DNA of 45,881 bases, from the NCBI GenBank assembly GCA_000181795.3, contig CM012955.1, forward strand, positions 11,907,609 through 11,953,489, given 5' to 3'. The stretch comes from Trichinella spiralis (taxonomy: Eukaryota > Nematoda > Enoplea > Trichinellida > Trichinellidae). Below, piece after piece: positions 22,400 through 36,400 of this stretch (position 1 is its first letter; every line of letters starts with the position of its first letter). A model generated the notes under the pieces. That model worked only from the letters and a program-made list of their open reading frames with translations. It did no database searches and had not been told where the DNA came from. The translations under genes and the position numbers were made by a program.

Positions 22400-25300
22400 T
22401 TGACATTGCCTACAACTTGTAAACTTACTCGCTGTTTAGTAAAATTTTTCAACGTTGAAGTGACCGAAATTCATAACAGATACAGCCGTGGAAATCATTT
22501 GATGCTCCTTTTCGAAATATTCAGTACAGTTGAAAACGTCAAGTGAAGCAACACCGCTTGGAAAACTTGTACAAATTTTGCTTAGCCAACTTTTCGAATA
22601 CACTATCACCGTGATCCTGCTTAGTGCGCCACGCTGTTTCCATCTGAAGTCACAGAAAGTCAATTCAAACATGGTCAACTCACACAAATCACAACTCGTA
22701 AAAATAACACACATACTGTAGTATCAATACTGATGAATAGGTTCATACTTTAATTCCATTCCATGCAATGAATTCTGTCACAAAACCGTCACAAAACTAT
22801 TTTGTCTGATTCGGCTAACACTGACAAATATGAGTAAACAAAAAGGAGATACAGAAACATCTTCTGAAATGCAAATTTTGAACTCATCCTCGTTTATGAT
22901 ACTGTATTTCATCTGGGCTGCTCAAATTAACTATTGAAGTTGCTATGAAAGTAAAATCTCTTTTCTATCACGACCCGAAAGAGATTACTTTGAACAAATG
23001 ACAGTTATTTCAGATCATAAAAACAAAAACAGAATTTGTATCCATTTACTACAGTATACTTAATTCAGGCGTGAACTAGCTTCCGTATTTTGAATGCGAC
23101 TATGTACTATAAAGTATACGATAATAGATTAATTTTTCTTTAAAAAATAATGTAAATTTATGTACTATGATAATTTCAATTGTAATAATATTTACTTGAA
23201 ACGTATTCCAACAGCCTTTTATTGGCATAATATGTCTTTTATTTTCTCTAAAAAATCTTTTACGCAGCTAGTATTACTTGCAAGTTTTCTTTTCGCAACT
23301 TTTGAAATAATATGATACATTTTGTTGCTCAGAAAATGGTGGTTTTCGAATAAGTGTTAAATAGGAATGTTGTTGTTTCAGAATTAGTTTTTCTTACTGA
23401 AATTTTTTGAAAGTCTAATTTATATTTTAATTAATAATCTTTTCAAATAAATATTATGTGTTTTATCATAAATGGCAATTTTTTTCAGAAAATATTCAAT
23501 TTATCAATCAACAATTAACAAGAATTATGAATAGTGATTTCATACTGAAATTGCTTTTATATAAAATTGTTAATAATTACCAGTTGGAAATATTCATGGA
23601 AATGATTTGAATGAAAACAAGTGAAAACAATGAAAATTCAAGCAGTTGTTGTGAAAAGAGAAATGTTTTACAAAATTGTCAATGGATTGGTTTCTTGGAA
23701 ATGTTGATGAATTTCAGCAACAGCAGCAGTTGTCGGAAATGTGCAATAAATTTTAAAAGTGCAGACGGCAATTATTATTCGCTCTCGTAATTTTTAATGC
23801 AAACAAATTTCTGAACCAGAAATTATTCAAAGTCTTTGATATTTCCGTCGTTAACTTTGCATGACATTAAAAAAAATTGCTTTTCTTAAACAATTCATCC
23901 CAAATGAATGATTCTGACATATGCGGATAATTCTGTCATCAAACATTTTTGATATGGTTGAGTAAGTTCGTAAAAGAAAATCAATTTAAAAATTATTTTC
24001 AAAACAAAAAGCCACTCATATTACTGCTTGTGGCAAAATTTAGTATGAAACATTTAAAATTTATTCTTTAATAAATATTTTGTTCTTTTGATCAATAAAT
24101 GATCTACAAAAAAGAAATTACAGACATGATAAGAATTGTGTATACTTTTTAATTTGTTGAAATATTTTGTTATATAAAAATGTTTATTCAAAAGGAAAAA
24201 TGTTGCACAACTTTAACATTGTGAATTTAGTAAAATATATTATTATTTTTAAACTTTATTCATGATAAAAAAATTTCAGTTTTACATTTGTTGTTTTTAT
24301 TGTGAATAATCGAGAAGTAATCTTTTGATCAAAGAATTGAAATTTTGTTGAATAAATAAATGTCTTTTTATTCAAATCGATTCTGATTTTCTGAAATCTC
24401 ATAACAGTAATAAATATATGAAATAGACGAGTAAAATTGAAGTGAAATTGTTTATTTTTAAAAGGAAAACACAGTGATGCGTGTACTGAGAACTTTCGGG
24501 TCGCATTTGAGTCGATTTATTTTTACAATAAAATTCAAGTTTTACATTTGGACAACAACCATTTGACAATTTTGATAACTTGATTTTTGAAGGTTTTAAT
24601 ATTGCATAACAGTCTTTTTCAACAGATAAACAATGTCGTAAAAGGTTCAAAAATTACACCGTAGTGCAAAATTGTGAACAAGATCAGAGAAGCATATCCA
24701 AACTGGGTGTCATGAAAAAACCGTAAAAATTTTCTTGAAACGTACTGTAAATTATGGAATTGTTTTGAAAAGAAAAAATCTTTTACTGGGTAAGTGTTTA
24801 TTTTAGAGTATTTCATGCAAAACTTTTTTATATCAATTAAAAATGATACATATATGCAATGATAATGTGATGTGCATTTGTAAGATTTGGAAAATGATCT
24901 AGCAGAAATGAAACAGTTTTAATTGTAATAAAAGAAATCATAAAAAATTGTTCAATTAGCTAACGTTTATAATAATTAATATGAAAAGAACGGAAGTTAT
25001 TAAAAGTTTTGACAAGTTATTTGCATAATTGAAGTTGATTATCAGTTTACGAATGGTGATTTGGAAAGTTGCGTTATTTTTAATTGTATTCCATTGATCA
25101 ATCAACTTTTAGTTCGAGCCATTAAAATTAACTTTGTTATTGCATGTTATTGATTTTTTTGTACGCCATGCAAAATACTTCAATTTTTTCACGGAAGAAA
25201 GAAAAGATATTTAGAAAAAAAAATATGCCATCACTAATCGACCTTAGAATAGCCCCCTTCTTATTGAAATTGCACCACCATTCACTGATGAATTCTTCAA

Positions 25301-28300
25301 ACTTTCGAGCATACTGCTGCATATATTCATGAATATTAATAGATTTACCGTTCGCTGATGTGAGTTGAATTTTTTCACGAACAAAAAGTGCATTAATGGA
25401 TAGAGAAGAAATTGAAGTGTGAAAAAAAATTGAAGTAAAAAATCATTGAAAAATAAAATTTTTCCGGTAATATCAATGCATAATAAAGGAACAATTATGT
25501 ATCTAAGCAACTTGGAATGCGTTGAACAGCTGCGAGATTGTCAGTTAATATGAAAAATATTTTCCAATAATACAATAGAGTTTTACAAGTGAGATTAATT
25601 TGTTGATTGGCCAGAAAACATTTTTCAAAAATAAATGATCAAATGTTTAGATATTAACCAAGTTTTAAAAAAATAGAATAAAAATGAAAATCGATAAATC
25701 TAATTTAAACTGTGTGCAGTTAATTGAAAAAATTTTTCACCACAACAGCTTACTACTTATCATGAGCATTTTCTTTTATTAGCATTTATTTGGATAATTT
25801 AAGTGGAATAAGTTTGGAAAAAATGAGTGCCATTTATAATGTTAACAATGAAACATTTGACAAGAGCAGACAATATCAAAAGGGAGCAATAAGTTTTCGC
25901 TTGATTTGAAGTTTTCATTCTATTTTTCTTTTTCTTCATTATTATCTTGAATAATGATATTTTGTTTATCAGAATACTGTAAATTAAAATTTCATGCAAA
26001 TTTCAGAAATGCTTCCATAAAAATCAATGATGTTATGACGTTATTTTTCTATTTTATAGTAATAATAATAATAAGTGTTGTAACAATAGTAGTAGGGGGA
26101 GTTTTCGCAGTTGTAATTGCTTCGATTAAGATTAGCCACGCCCGAGGTAAGAGATGAATTTCAAGAAATTGAATTTTGAGAAAAGTGTTTAGTCAATTTT
26201 CTTTTTTCTTTTCTTTTCTTTACAAATTCTTATTTTTGCTTATTAAATATGTATATTATTTTAATTTTTTCTTTAAATTTTTTTAAAACGGAAAAGTAGC
26301 GCATTTTATTATTTGAATAGTTGTTTTTGAAAGTTGCGCGGGAATTTTGCTTTCAGAAAAGAGATAATTTTTTCAAAATGAAAGAAACAAATGTATGCTA
26401 ATTGAATTTAAATTTGAATTTTTTCTTTACAATAAAATGAAATACTGTTAAAAAGTAATGAACATCTTCTTCTTCTTCTTCTGCTTTACAATTTTGAATT
26501 GAATTTCCAACTTGCAACAATGTTTGCGTTTTTAATAAGCATAATTTTGAAAATTTCAATATCAAGTGTATTCGATTGTGGTACATTTCCTTTTTAATTG
26601 TTACCCCAAGCGTTGGTTGTTGTTTTGTTCGATATGCGCGCATAATAATTAATCGCATTTCCACCATTTGCTTTACAATTTCTACAACATTTAGCTTACA
26701 AGTAGAGTGGGGGCGGGGAAGGATTTGTTGTTTAGTTTTTCTGTTTAAACAGAAAAGTTCGCTTCAAGGAAATAAGCTCTACGACGATCGTTAAACTTAC
26801 AGCACTGAGGCGCCATCTGTATAATTTGCACAGCTATTTCGTCGGTGTCATTTTCATCATAATCATCATCAGCATAATCATCATCGTCGTCGTCATCGTC
26901 ATCATTCACACTTGTGCTCAATGTTGTCAAGCTGTGCTGCTTGTTTGTTGATTGCTGCTAGCAGTGATGAAGAGAAAAGAAAAAATTGTCGCTCCATTCA
27001 AGAAAGCAATTGAATATAGTAAGTTTCATTTTGAAATTTATCCCCATAAATGATGCATAAAATTCTGTTCAACAATTGCAATTATTAATTGTATTTTGTC
27101 TTTTTTTTTTGCAAATTATCATTTAGCAAAGCGGAACATTATTGTTATTATTATGCTTGTACAGGGGATAAACAATTTTGCAAGTGCACATCTGCTCGGC
27201 TTGGTGTATTTAATTAAAATAACATTTTCTCTTCCACGTAATAAAACAAACATTCGTCTGTATTTGATCATCGTGAAAATTGTTCAATTTTTACTCATTC
27301 ATTCAAATTTTTGACAAACAAGCTATTCATTTGGACGGAAATAAATTCATTTATTCTTTATTAAGTTTCATTTTATTGCTAATATGACAAATTTGTTGAC
27401 AAATTTTTCAATTTTTACACTTGATTTATGTTTGAATTGTATTCAAAAAAATTGCATAGCTATCCATCTATAAATGATCATCTGACACAACATAACGCAA
27501 TACAATACAATATAATACAAACAAATATTTTGCTTGCTATTTTTTTATACTTCTTTTTTTTGCAGATTATTATTTGATAGATATATATATATATATAGTA
27601 AGTGCAACAAAGCAGGGCAAAATTGCACAGAAAAGGGTTAATTTAGTTGCATTTTCTCAGTTACGTTTATTTTTCTCTTTTGAGCTCAAGCTGGCTTATA
27701 TTTTGATTAGCCGATTAGATAAAAACATTTTATTGAATTCTTCTGTGCTGCCGCCGCTGTGTTCGTCGAGTGTTTCGTGTGCATGTCTGTCAACAATTGT
27801 GTATGTTATCTGAATGAATAAAAATAACCAAACCGATCGCTCATATTATACAACTAACAATAATCTTTTAAAAATAAGAAGAAAAATTTTCTCATTAATA
27901 TTCAAATTTCACTTTTATCAAACTGATAACATGTTTGCCAATATTGATATTTCTTCTTATCTGTTGTTTTGTGTTTTAAAAATTTTAAATTATAATATTT
28001 CAAATTTTATACAATTGATCAGAAATAAGTTAAGAAAATAAATATATTTTTCAAGTCATATTCATTCGAACGATGGTTACTAATTTTAAAAGTAATTGTA
28101 TAAAACTTGGATCAATACTGTATTGGATGTTTGTTTTAACAGTCGATTAGCCTTTTAGCCGTCGAAATATTGAGTAAACAAGCGTTTCGAATAACTAGAA
28201 CAGAATTGCATATCTATCTGGGTTATATGTTTGATTTTTCGGGACAAATTAATAATCGAAAATGAAGAACATTCGAATTAAAAGTTGTATAAAAATAAAA

Positions 28301-28560
28301 AGTTTAAATAAATTAAAAAATCAAAATGCGCGTATAATAATGTTTGAAATTTCAACAAATTCAAAGAGGGAAAGAGAGGTAGCGATTGGGAGGGGGGGGT
28401 TAGAGTGAAGGTGAAGAAATGCAAGCAGAGGGGTAAATGGTTGAGGGGTAAAATGATTCTTTTTTCCACTGCTTGGTTGGGTCATGCTGTAGAAGAAGCA
28501 GCAGCAGCAGCAAACACAAAAAGCTGAAACAAAAAGAAGAAGAAGAAGAATATTTTTCAA
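22400..28560. other. AT-rich gene desert
   Basis: Uniformly AT-rich with many A- and T-runs. Frames are short and of chance composition. A block of ATC/TCG triplets occurs near 26855-26905. No gene, RNA or mobile element is recognised. Confidence 0.55.
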
Positions 28561-28627
28561 ATAAATTCAGTCGACCAACAGTCAGTCGTTAGAAGAGCCG
28601 GCCGGCGTTTTGTTTGTTCGTTGGAAA

Positions 28628-28810
28628 ATGAATACGCTGAAATTGTCGTCGGTCATTAGTCAAACCTTTGTCGGCCATTTTAGCTGGTTTCGGGCAGATG
28701 TCGTCGGGAAGTGTCGAAAATTTTTGAAAATAATGCACGTTCGTTTGTCAAAAGCCAGCGGTGCCATTTTAGTGCGCCAGTTTTTATTGAACACTTTGCA
28801 GAAAAGCTGA
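28628..28810 (+). CDS. Possible 60-codon ORF, unrecognised
   Basis: An ATG in good context opens MNTLKLSSVISQTFVGHFSW and on to a stop after 60 codons, in the only moderately GC-rich patch of the 22-31 kb desert. It is basic with no recognised domain. Upstream lies a duplicated TCAGTC motif (about 28568-28590) like a transcription start. It may be a small gene, a first exon or a non-coding transcript. Confidence 0.22.
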   Translation: MNTLKLSSVISQTFVGHFSWFRADVVGKCRKFLKIMHVRLSKASGAILVRQFLLNTLQKS

Positions 28811-28904
28811 AATTTTTCATAAAAGCTATCACAACCCTAAAAGCTTGACAACAACCACCACCACCATCACAACAGCAACAACAACGACAACAACAACAGC
28901 AGCA

Positions 28905-28930
28905 GCATAAGCATAAGCATAAGCATAAGC
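28905..28930. repeat. GCATAA hexanucleotide repeat
   Basis: About four tandem units of GCATAA flanked on both sides by CAG triplets and upstream CAA triplets, a compound microsatellite. Confidence 0.85.
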
Positions 28931-28979
28931 AGCAGCAGTTGCTGTTGTTCTCTTTTATTTTATTATTTTGCAACTTTTT

Positions 28980-31100
28980 TTTTTATTACTTTTGCTCTGC
29001 TTCCTTTTACCCATTTTCAATATTATAAATTCATTCATGCATTTTAAATCAACAATGACAACTTTTATTTTCATTCTTATTTGAATTTTTTATATCTGTT
29101 TTTTTTAAAATTCTTTCATTGACTTTTTCGATGCTTCTATTTCGGTAAGTTGATTATTGCTGTTCTTGAACGTTTGTTCAAATTTTACGCGATGAATGAA
29201 AAAAAATAATAGCAACAACAAATGACAAAATAATGATTTATAAAATTTTATAATTAATTTTTTTTTGTTCCGTCATCAAGTGGAACAAAATTGTTTCATT
29301 TATTATTAATGGAATATTAATTTGACTTTATTTTCAAAAAAAATAATTATAAAATTAATAATATATTGAAAATGAACAAATAAAAAGTGTAAATAAGTAT
29401 TATAAGAGGAAAGAAAACAAGTTTTAATTTCACAGAGAGAGAGAGAGGGAGGGAGGAAATTTGCTTTCTAGTAGATGATGATAAAGCCGAGTGAATGAAT
29501 GTGAATTGAATTGATTGAATTGGAAGATTAAGTTTTTATTGTTTGAATTGGGAAATTATTTTTACGTACATGTAATTTATATTGAAATGATTGAAATATA
29601 TATATATTTTTGTTTTTCATCTTCATTTGATAATTAATTCAAATTATTTCATTTATATCAAAATGACTGAACATAATTTATGGAAATGTTGATGAATTCT
29701 TCATCTTCATCTTCATCTTTTGCTGCTAATTAATAAATTGTTCGGCACCATTTTTGTTTTCCAGTCAATAAATAGATAGAAGTAAGGGGCAGAAATTTCT
29801 TTCTCAACAGCAAAAGCAGAAAATAAGGTTTTGAATTTTTTTTTTGATTTTGCAAAAACTTGTATCATGTAGCTTTTTTTTTGCAAACTCGACTTCATTT
29901 TTTCCCATAAAATGTTGCATTTCAAACCAACTGTGACGGTGAAAACAGCAACAGGCTGTGCCAATTTGATACACGTGCAATTTCAGCTCCACAACAGCAA
30001 AAAAAATCGTATATATATATATATCTTTTTTCTTATTTTAAATTTTGTTACCACCTAGTTTGGTGTTGGGTTTGGGAAGTGGAATTTCACTTGTTCAGTG
30101 TTGCATGACGTGTTGCAATATAACCGATGCGAAGAACTGAAATTTTTCTTGCCTTTTATTCCAATCTGACCGACCAATCATCCGAGAAGAATCGTAAGCT
30201 TTCCAAACCCGTGGGATTCGTTCACTTGTATTTTCAAATGAATAGGGTATTTATTTATTTCTCTTTTTTATGCTTGCATGGAAGAAAATCGAATAGCAGT
30301 GTGCGAGAGAGGACGACATTGTGTGTGTGTGAGAAGGAGAGATAGAGAGGGAGAGAGAGAGAGTCGGAAATTTCATATAAAACTGAGAGGAAGAACAGCT
30401 TGCTTGTCAGTCTGCTGCTTTGATCGCGTCCAACAGCAACACGACGCTGACGACGACGACGACGACGACAACAACAACATCAGCAATGACTATTTTACAT
30501 ATAGATCAGAAAATGTGAAAATTGCATTAATTTCAAAATTTCCCAATCTTCTCATTCACCTCTTGCCATTTGCAATACCAGCAATTTCCAAGCACTCGAT
30601 GGATATTATTTGATTCGAGCAGTTTTTTTTGCTTTTTTTCTAATTTTATTTTAATCATCCCGACGCGAACGCGCATGTATGGAATTTTCTGTTTACAATT
30701 GTTCACCTGCTTATCAAAGAAAAGAAGAGAAAAAATACCAAACAACCCCAAAGCGGCCCTCTTGCGCAGAACAGTTGATGAAAGGTGACGAGCAGTTGCT
30801 TTTTGTTTGTTTGTTCTTAAAAATGTTTATTGCTCATTTATTTAATTAGATTTTTCAGTTTGTTTCAACTTTATTAAAAAAAGATTAACAATTTCCCATC
30901 TCGTAAAAGCAGTTGCTTTTTTACGCTTGAGAAAATCCCTCCTCCGAAGCTTATAAAAACAAAAACAACATGAGAAAAAAAACATTCCCAAATGCTTTTC
31001 ATTACTTTTTCCAAATTTTTGCAACAGCAATTATTGTTCAATGTTGTTTAGATCGTCTCGTAGCTTGGGAAATGTAGGTACTGTTGTGTTGTTGACGATG
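28980..31100. other. AT-rich spacer with microsatellites
   Basis: Includes GA-rich tracts (29433-29456, 30320-30365), an AT run (30009-30024) and a GAC/AAC triplet stretch (30440-30480). No gene is supported. Confidence 0.5.
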
Positions 31101-31109
31101 TCGACCGGT

Positions 31110-31410
31110 TGGTTGGTTGGCTGAGAACGTGTCGAACTCTTTTCTGGCTTCGGGCCAGCTTGTCGCTGTTTTCAGCCTTTGCGTACACGCGCGTCTGCGT
31201 ACGCATGTGTCAACAGCCGTCTTTTCGATGACGCAACTTAACAATCGATGCCTACCCGAACAATCCATTATTTCTACTTGCTCATCATTAAAGGATACTG
31301 TAATTGGTCGCCGGCGGTCGGCGCTCCGGAGCGCTGCCGCTGCTCGTGCGCTAAGGCTGCGCCAAGGCGCCGCTGCACTGGGCACGCCCACGCACTTTGT
31401 TCAAAAATTG
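31110..31410. promoter_or_regulatory. CpG-rich block upstream of the insulin receptor
   Basis: A 300-base GC- and CpG-rich island about 1.1 kb before the receptor ATG. It contains a perfect 14-base palindrome (GCGCTCCGGAGCGC, 31321-31334), a GGGCACGCCCAC motif resembling KLF/Sp1 sites, and duplicated TGCGTAC. Open frames on both strands look like by-products of GC content. A promoter or 5' UTR exon is the best guess. Confidence 0.35.
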
Positions 31411-32501
31411 AATTTTCGCATTTTTGCCGCTTTTTTTCCAACTCAACTTTACCGAATGATGTAGTGTGTTCGCGGTCGATTTTGATTATGACCATTATTG
31501 CCAACATACTTGCCAATTGATTCTGAACAGTTTGCTGGTTGTAGGTGATTGTAGTTCTATTTCGATTGTTTTTTCTCTTCCATTTGATGCATGATCCTGG
31601 TTGCAGTTTGACTGCGATGATTGTTTTAAATTTAATTACTTTAGCCATATTTGTTTTGTTTTATTCGTAATTTTTTCTGCATGCAAATAATTATTAATAT
31701 ATATGTTTATGTATATCCATCCGTATATGGATGTTATTATTTTTTTTACCAATTTTGAATTGCAGTTTTGTTATTTCATTTTCCTAAATTATCTCAAGTG
31801 TTGGAAGTTGTTCTATTGCGTTGATTGATTGATCCGAAAGTTGTTTTGTTCGTATTTTTTTCAATTGCATTTCATGCTAATTAGCAACAGAGTGTGAGGT
31901 TGTTTTTGAATAATTCATTATTGGGTTTTGTTGCCAATAATTACTCTGGTCAGTTTCCTTCAATTTTCTGCGCCGTTGATTCGAATATTGATGGCAGATT
32001 TTAATTTTTTTTGTCTGATTATTTTCTCGAACTCTTGGAAAATTTAAATACATCCATCAGTGTAGTGCAGGAAGTGTGTGTACAGTATATGATATTGGAT
32101 TTTTTTTCTTTGCTTTTGAATTTTATTGCCTGCACGTCGACTGTTGGTTCGCGTCCTTGATATTCTGTCGCGTCGACCTATTGTCATTGTCGCGTTGCGT
32201 TTTCGCTCCAGGTCAACTGCGTTGGCGTTTTTGTATTATTTCTCATCGCGTCTTACTGTTTTCTCCCCCCCCCCCTTTTTCTCTGATTGCCAGTTTTGCA
32301 AATTTTCTTTCTCTTCACCCGTGTGCAATATGCAAATTTTATATTTTAATATTTATCCACTTGTGCTTTTAGAATAACGTGCGTGCCAAGCGACGCCGTT
32401 CGTTGTTTTGTTCAGTTCGTGATGAACAACGGCGCCCGAGCAGGGCTGCCGGCCAGACTGTTTTATCAACAACGTTGAGTGATCTCTGTCGTGCCGGCGC
32501 T

Positions 32502-33414
32502 ATGAGAGCTGCGTCGGCCGACCGCCGACATCTTATAGCGTTGCTTGTCTATGTGGTCCTTTTCACCAGTAACATCATCCAATGTCTTGAAGAAGTTGGT
32601 GAGTGATACGTGATAATAAAATATGTATACATACATACATACATATATATATATATATCAGAATTTGTGCACAAAACTCTAATAACAATAATACTAATAA
32701 GAAAAATCTTCTGTATATGTGATGTACTGATTGAAGAGTGATTGGAAATATTTTGACAGATGTTTGTAATTTTGAAAAAGGTATTAGTTATAGGTAATGT
32801 GACGGTACCACTCTTTACAGGGTGGGAAACTTGGATGTTACATCCTTGTTGTTGGCAATTTCTTTGCAACATTTCTTATCTATATTATCTCTTTTCGTAC
32901 ACTTCTTACAATATATTTTCCTGTTTGTTATTTTCTCTCATTTTTGTTTTCCATAATAATATATATATTCTGATTGGTGAAAATTTTCTATTATTATAAT
33001 AATTATAATTATTCTTGTTGATGTTGATTTTTATACATGTCCCCGGTTTGATGGGATTAGTTGGTCGGACAGCACGCAAGGGTTTGCAAGTTTGCCAATA
33101 AAAATACATTCGCATGTACCGCAGTCGATTGGATTGATTATTGTGTTGAGGACGTGCTTGTTTTTGTCTACACGTTGCTTTATCGCTCTACGCTTGCTCG
33201 AATGCTTGCTTGCTTTCGTCTTAACGATTCTTTCACTGTTTTTCCCATTGAATTTTCCATTCTTTTTCCCTTTTACTACTTCTGATTGTTTGTTTTTCAA
33301 TTTTTCTCATTCCCCAGTCTGTTTCTTATCAATGATAATTATCTCTGATGATGAAATTTAAAAGAGATCAAGAAAATTAAATTACATACATCTGCCACCC
33401 ACCCACACCCACGT

Positions 33415-33446
<32 letters not shown>

Positions 33447-36400
33447 GTATGTATTCCTCGCATGCTATACGCTTTTCAATGCAATTGTTTGTTTGTTTGT
33501 TCGTTCGTTCGTTTGTTTGTATGTATGTATGATTGCAGTTGATTTGGGAAGGAAGAAAAACGGAATCGTCGAATGCTTACGGACTTCATTCAGAACAGCA
33601 GAATTTGGTGATTTGGAAAGCGTGTATCAGTCAGTTATTATGTATTTTTTTAAACATTTTTACATTGGCCACTTTAGTTTGGAATAGATTTTTGTTTTGT
33701 TTGTTTGTTTGTTTGTTTGTTTGTTTAATTATTGTGAAATATCAGAAGCTTAGTTTTAAAACTAGTCTGCCACTGTGGCAGTGATACGCACACAGCCGGT
33801 GTAGTGTATTGTTGCAAAGGAAGAACACAAAAAAGTATCCAGTTGCACAAGTGTGTAATGATTATTTGAAACAACATTGTTGTGAGGCGTTTTGCACATT
33901 TTGAAATATTATTTACAAAAGCAAATATTTCAAATTTCAATCGAATCGTTTATCAAAAGCGGAAGTGATATTTATCGGAAAGGGGGTGTGGGAGGAGAGA
34001 GAGAGAGAGAGAAGTACATTGTAGATTTATGAATTTATCGTTTTTGAAATTTTAATGCAATACCGTTAAAAGTATAAGTGAAAAAGAAAACTGTCCTCAG
34101 TGGTAGGGATATTGTAGAATTAATTTTGAAAATGTATTATTATCAGAAGAATGAAATTTAATGAAAAATTCAAGTCAACCATTTGTCGGATGGGCATGCT
34201 ATTCTGCATACTTTTCTATACCAACCTGATATTATAATTGATTTTCCATTGTTTAATTCAATCAAAAATGCAATTAAATCCTTTTGATAAATGCACATCA
34301 GTTGGAAAATATATTGTTGAAATTATATGAGCTATTGATTATTTTCATGTTTTTCTTCTTCGTCGTCGTCTTTGTTGTCGATTTTATCAGACATAATATT
34401 GGATAAAGAAGGGAAAAATCTTTTCATCTTTCGATTAGAATTTATCTTTAAGCTAACAACTTGTTCACAATTTTCTGTGACAAATGTTCCTCTGTTGTAC
34501 AGTTGACATGTTACGCCCGTTTTTCTTTAGCGGGGCGTGTCAATTTCACACCTGTCTCAAATTTGAATAGCTTTTGTTGTTTTTATAAGAAATAATCCAT
34601 TTTATCTGTAAAATTGCATATGAAATGGAGTTTTAAGCGAAAGATTGAAAATGTGATTCAGTGTTACAATTTCAATTAATTAGTCCAAGAGGAATTTGAT
34701 AGTTTAATTCTGGAAGTTTCAATTTGAAAAGAGCATTTCTTTTCAAGAAATAAATAATTAAAATGTTAATTTGTATTTCATTGATGACGTATAAATGTGA
34801 TTATTGTTGAAAATGGGGTTTCAAAATGTTAATTTTAATTAGTAGAAGAGGAAAATTTTCATCTACAGTTGGAATAGGAATGATTGAATTGGCCAATTAA
34901 TCACTTGAACATTGTGAATTAAGTTGTTGTTGTTGTTGCAATTGGTTCTGTTGTTCGTCAAAAAAAAGACATTAAATAGTGAAGTTGATCACACCACCCA
35001 TTGGGCGATTTATTTTGATTTTATAAATTGGTTGTTTTCATCCTCATTTCTGCAAAAAGCTTTTGCAAATTGATTTTTTGGATGCTTTCCGAATGAAATT
35101 TCTCATCATTGATGATGATGATAAAAGGCGAACACATTTTGCTTATTCAAATACAAGGAAGTCGAATATCTATATGTATTGTAACTTTAATATTAATAAT
35201 TGATCGTAAAAATAATAATGACGACAAAAGTTTATCAGTAAGCTAACTTGTGGGTATACTGTAAGTTTGATGAGAGCGACGTGAAAACTTGTCCCGCTTT
35301 TTCTAGTGCGATGATGATATTTGCAAAAATTTAATGTTGAATTGAAATTCCACTGTCTAGTTTAAATCGACCGAATTCTTTTCAACTGAAACACACTTGT
35401 TGACCAGGTTGTCATGTTTTGTTTTCTTGACCATCCAGCTTGACTTGCCTTGATCCTGCCGCCATCAGTATGCATTTTGAATGTTTTTCTCCAGGCGCTT
35501 TGTGCGCTAAGTGTAAATAGATTATTTTGTAAAAGCAGTATCAAAAACAAAGCCAAAAGCAACAACAACAACAGCAGCAGCAACAGTAGTACTAATAGTA
35601 GTAGTAGTAATAGTAGTGGTGGTGGTGGTTATAAGTAGCAACTTGAAAAATTAAATACCAAATTACATCGTCATTTGTAATGAAAAAAATAATTTTGAAC
35701 AAAAAATGCAAATGTGATAATTCAGAAACCCATTTGAAGCAAATTTATCATTTCGTAATAGATGTATATATTTTTAGATAATATAATTTTGCAAATATAA
35801 AAATGGCAACTGTTTGTAGACTTGTATTCGAAATGCTGGATACTGAAGTGGAGATTCATGCTTGAATTAAAGTGAAAAATTATTTTCTAAATCTGCAAAT
35901 ATATTATACACCTGCAAATCTGTTGAACAAGCTTGCCTGACCATCAGCATGAGTTGCTGATTTTTCAAATTTTATGTCAAGTGTCCATTTGGATTAAGAA
36001 TTTGATTTAAATTGTGGATCAATTAAATACTGGACAGAAAATAGAAATTATTATTACTGCTGTTGTTGTTGTTGTTCTTATGCATTGAAGTTTTGTTGAC
36101 TTGTACAAATTTGACTTTTTTCAAAAAATTTAATTCGGCACTAAACGAATTAATTGGCTCATACTGATGGTCAAGTGAGTATTTTCGTTCAACGTGAGGA
36201 TGCAGTTTTTTAATTATCTGGATTGCGTGAAAGTTTGAAAATAATTGAAAGTGAACAATGAATATTAATCAAAAATTTAATTATGCAAATTGTAACTACA
36301 TATTATAGTTTTGAAATTAGATGCACCAAATGTTGAAACGAATTTTTCTTCACTTTTTTGAACTTTGAACTTGACTTACGGAGTACTGTATGATTTGAAA

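Noticed and set aside
28321-28560. Minus-strand low-complexity frames rich in Cys, Phe and Leu
   Set aside because: They come from GAA/CAG triplet tracts and purine runs, not from a gene.
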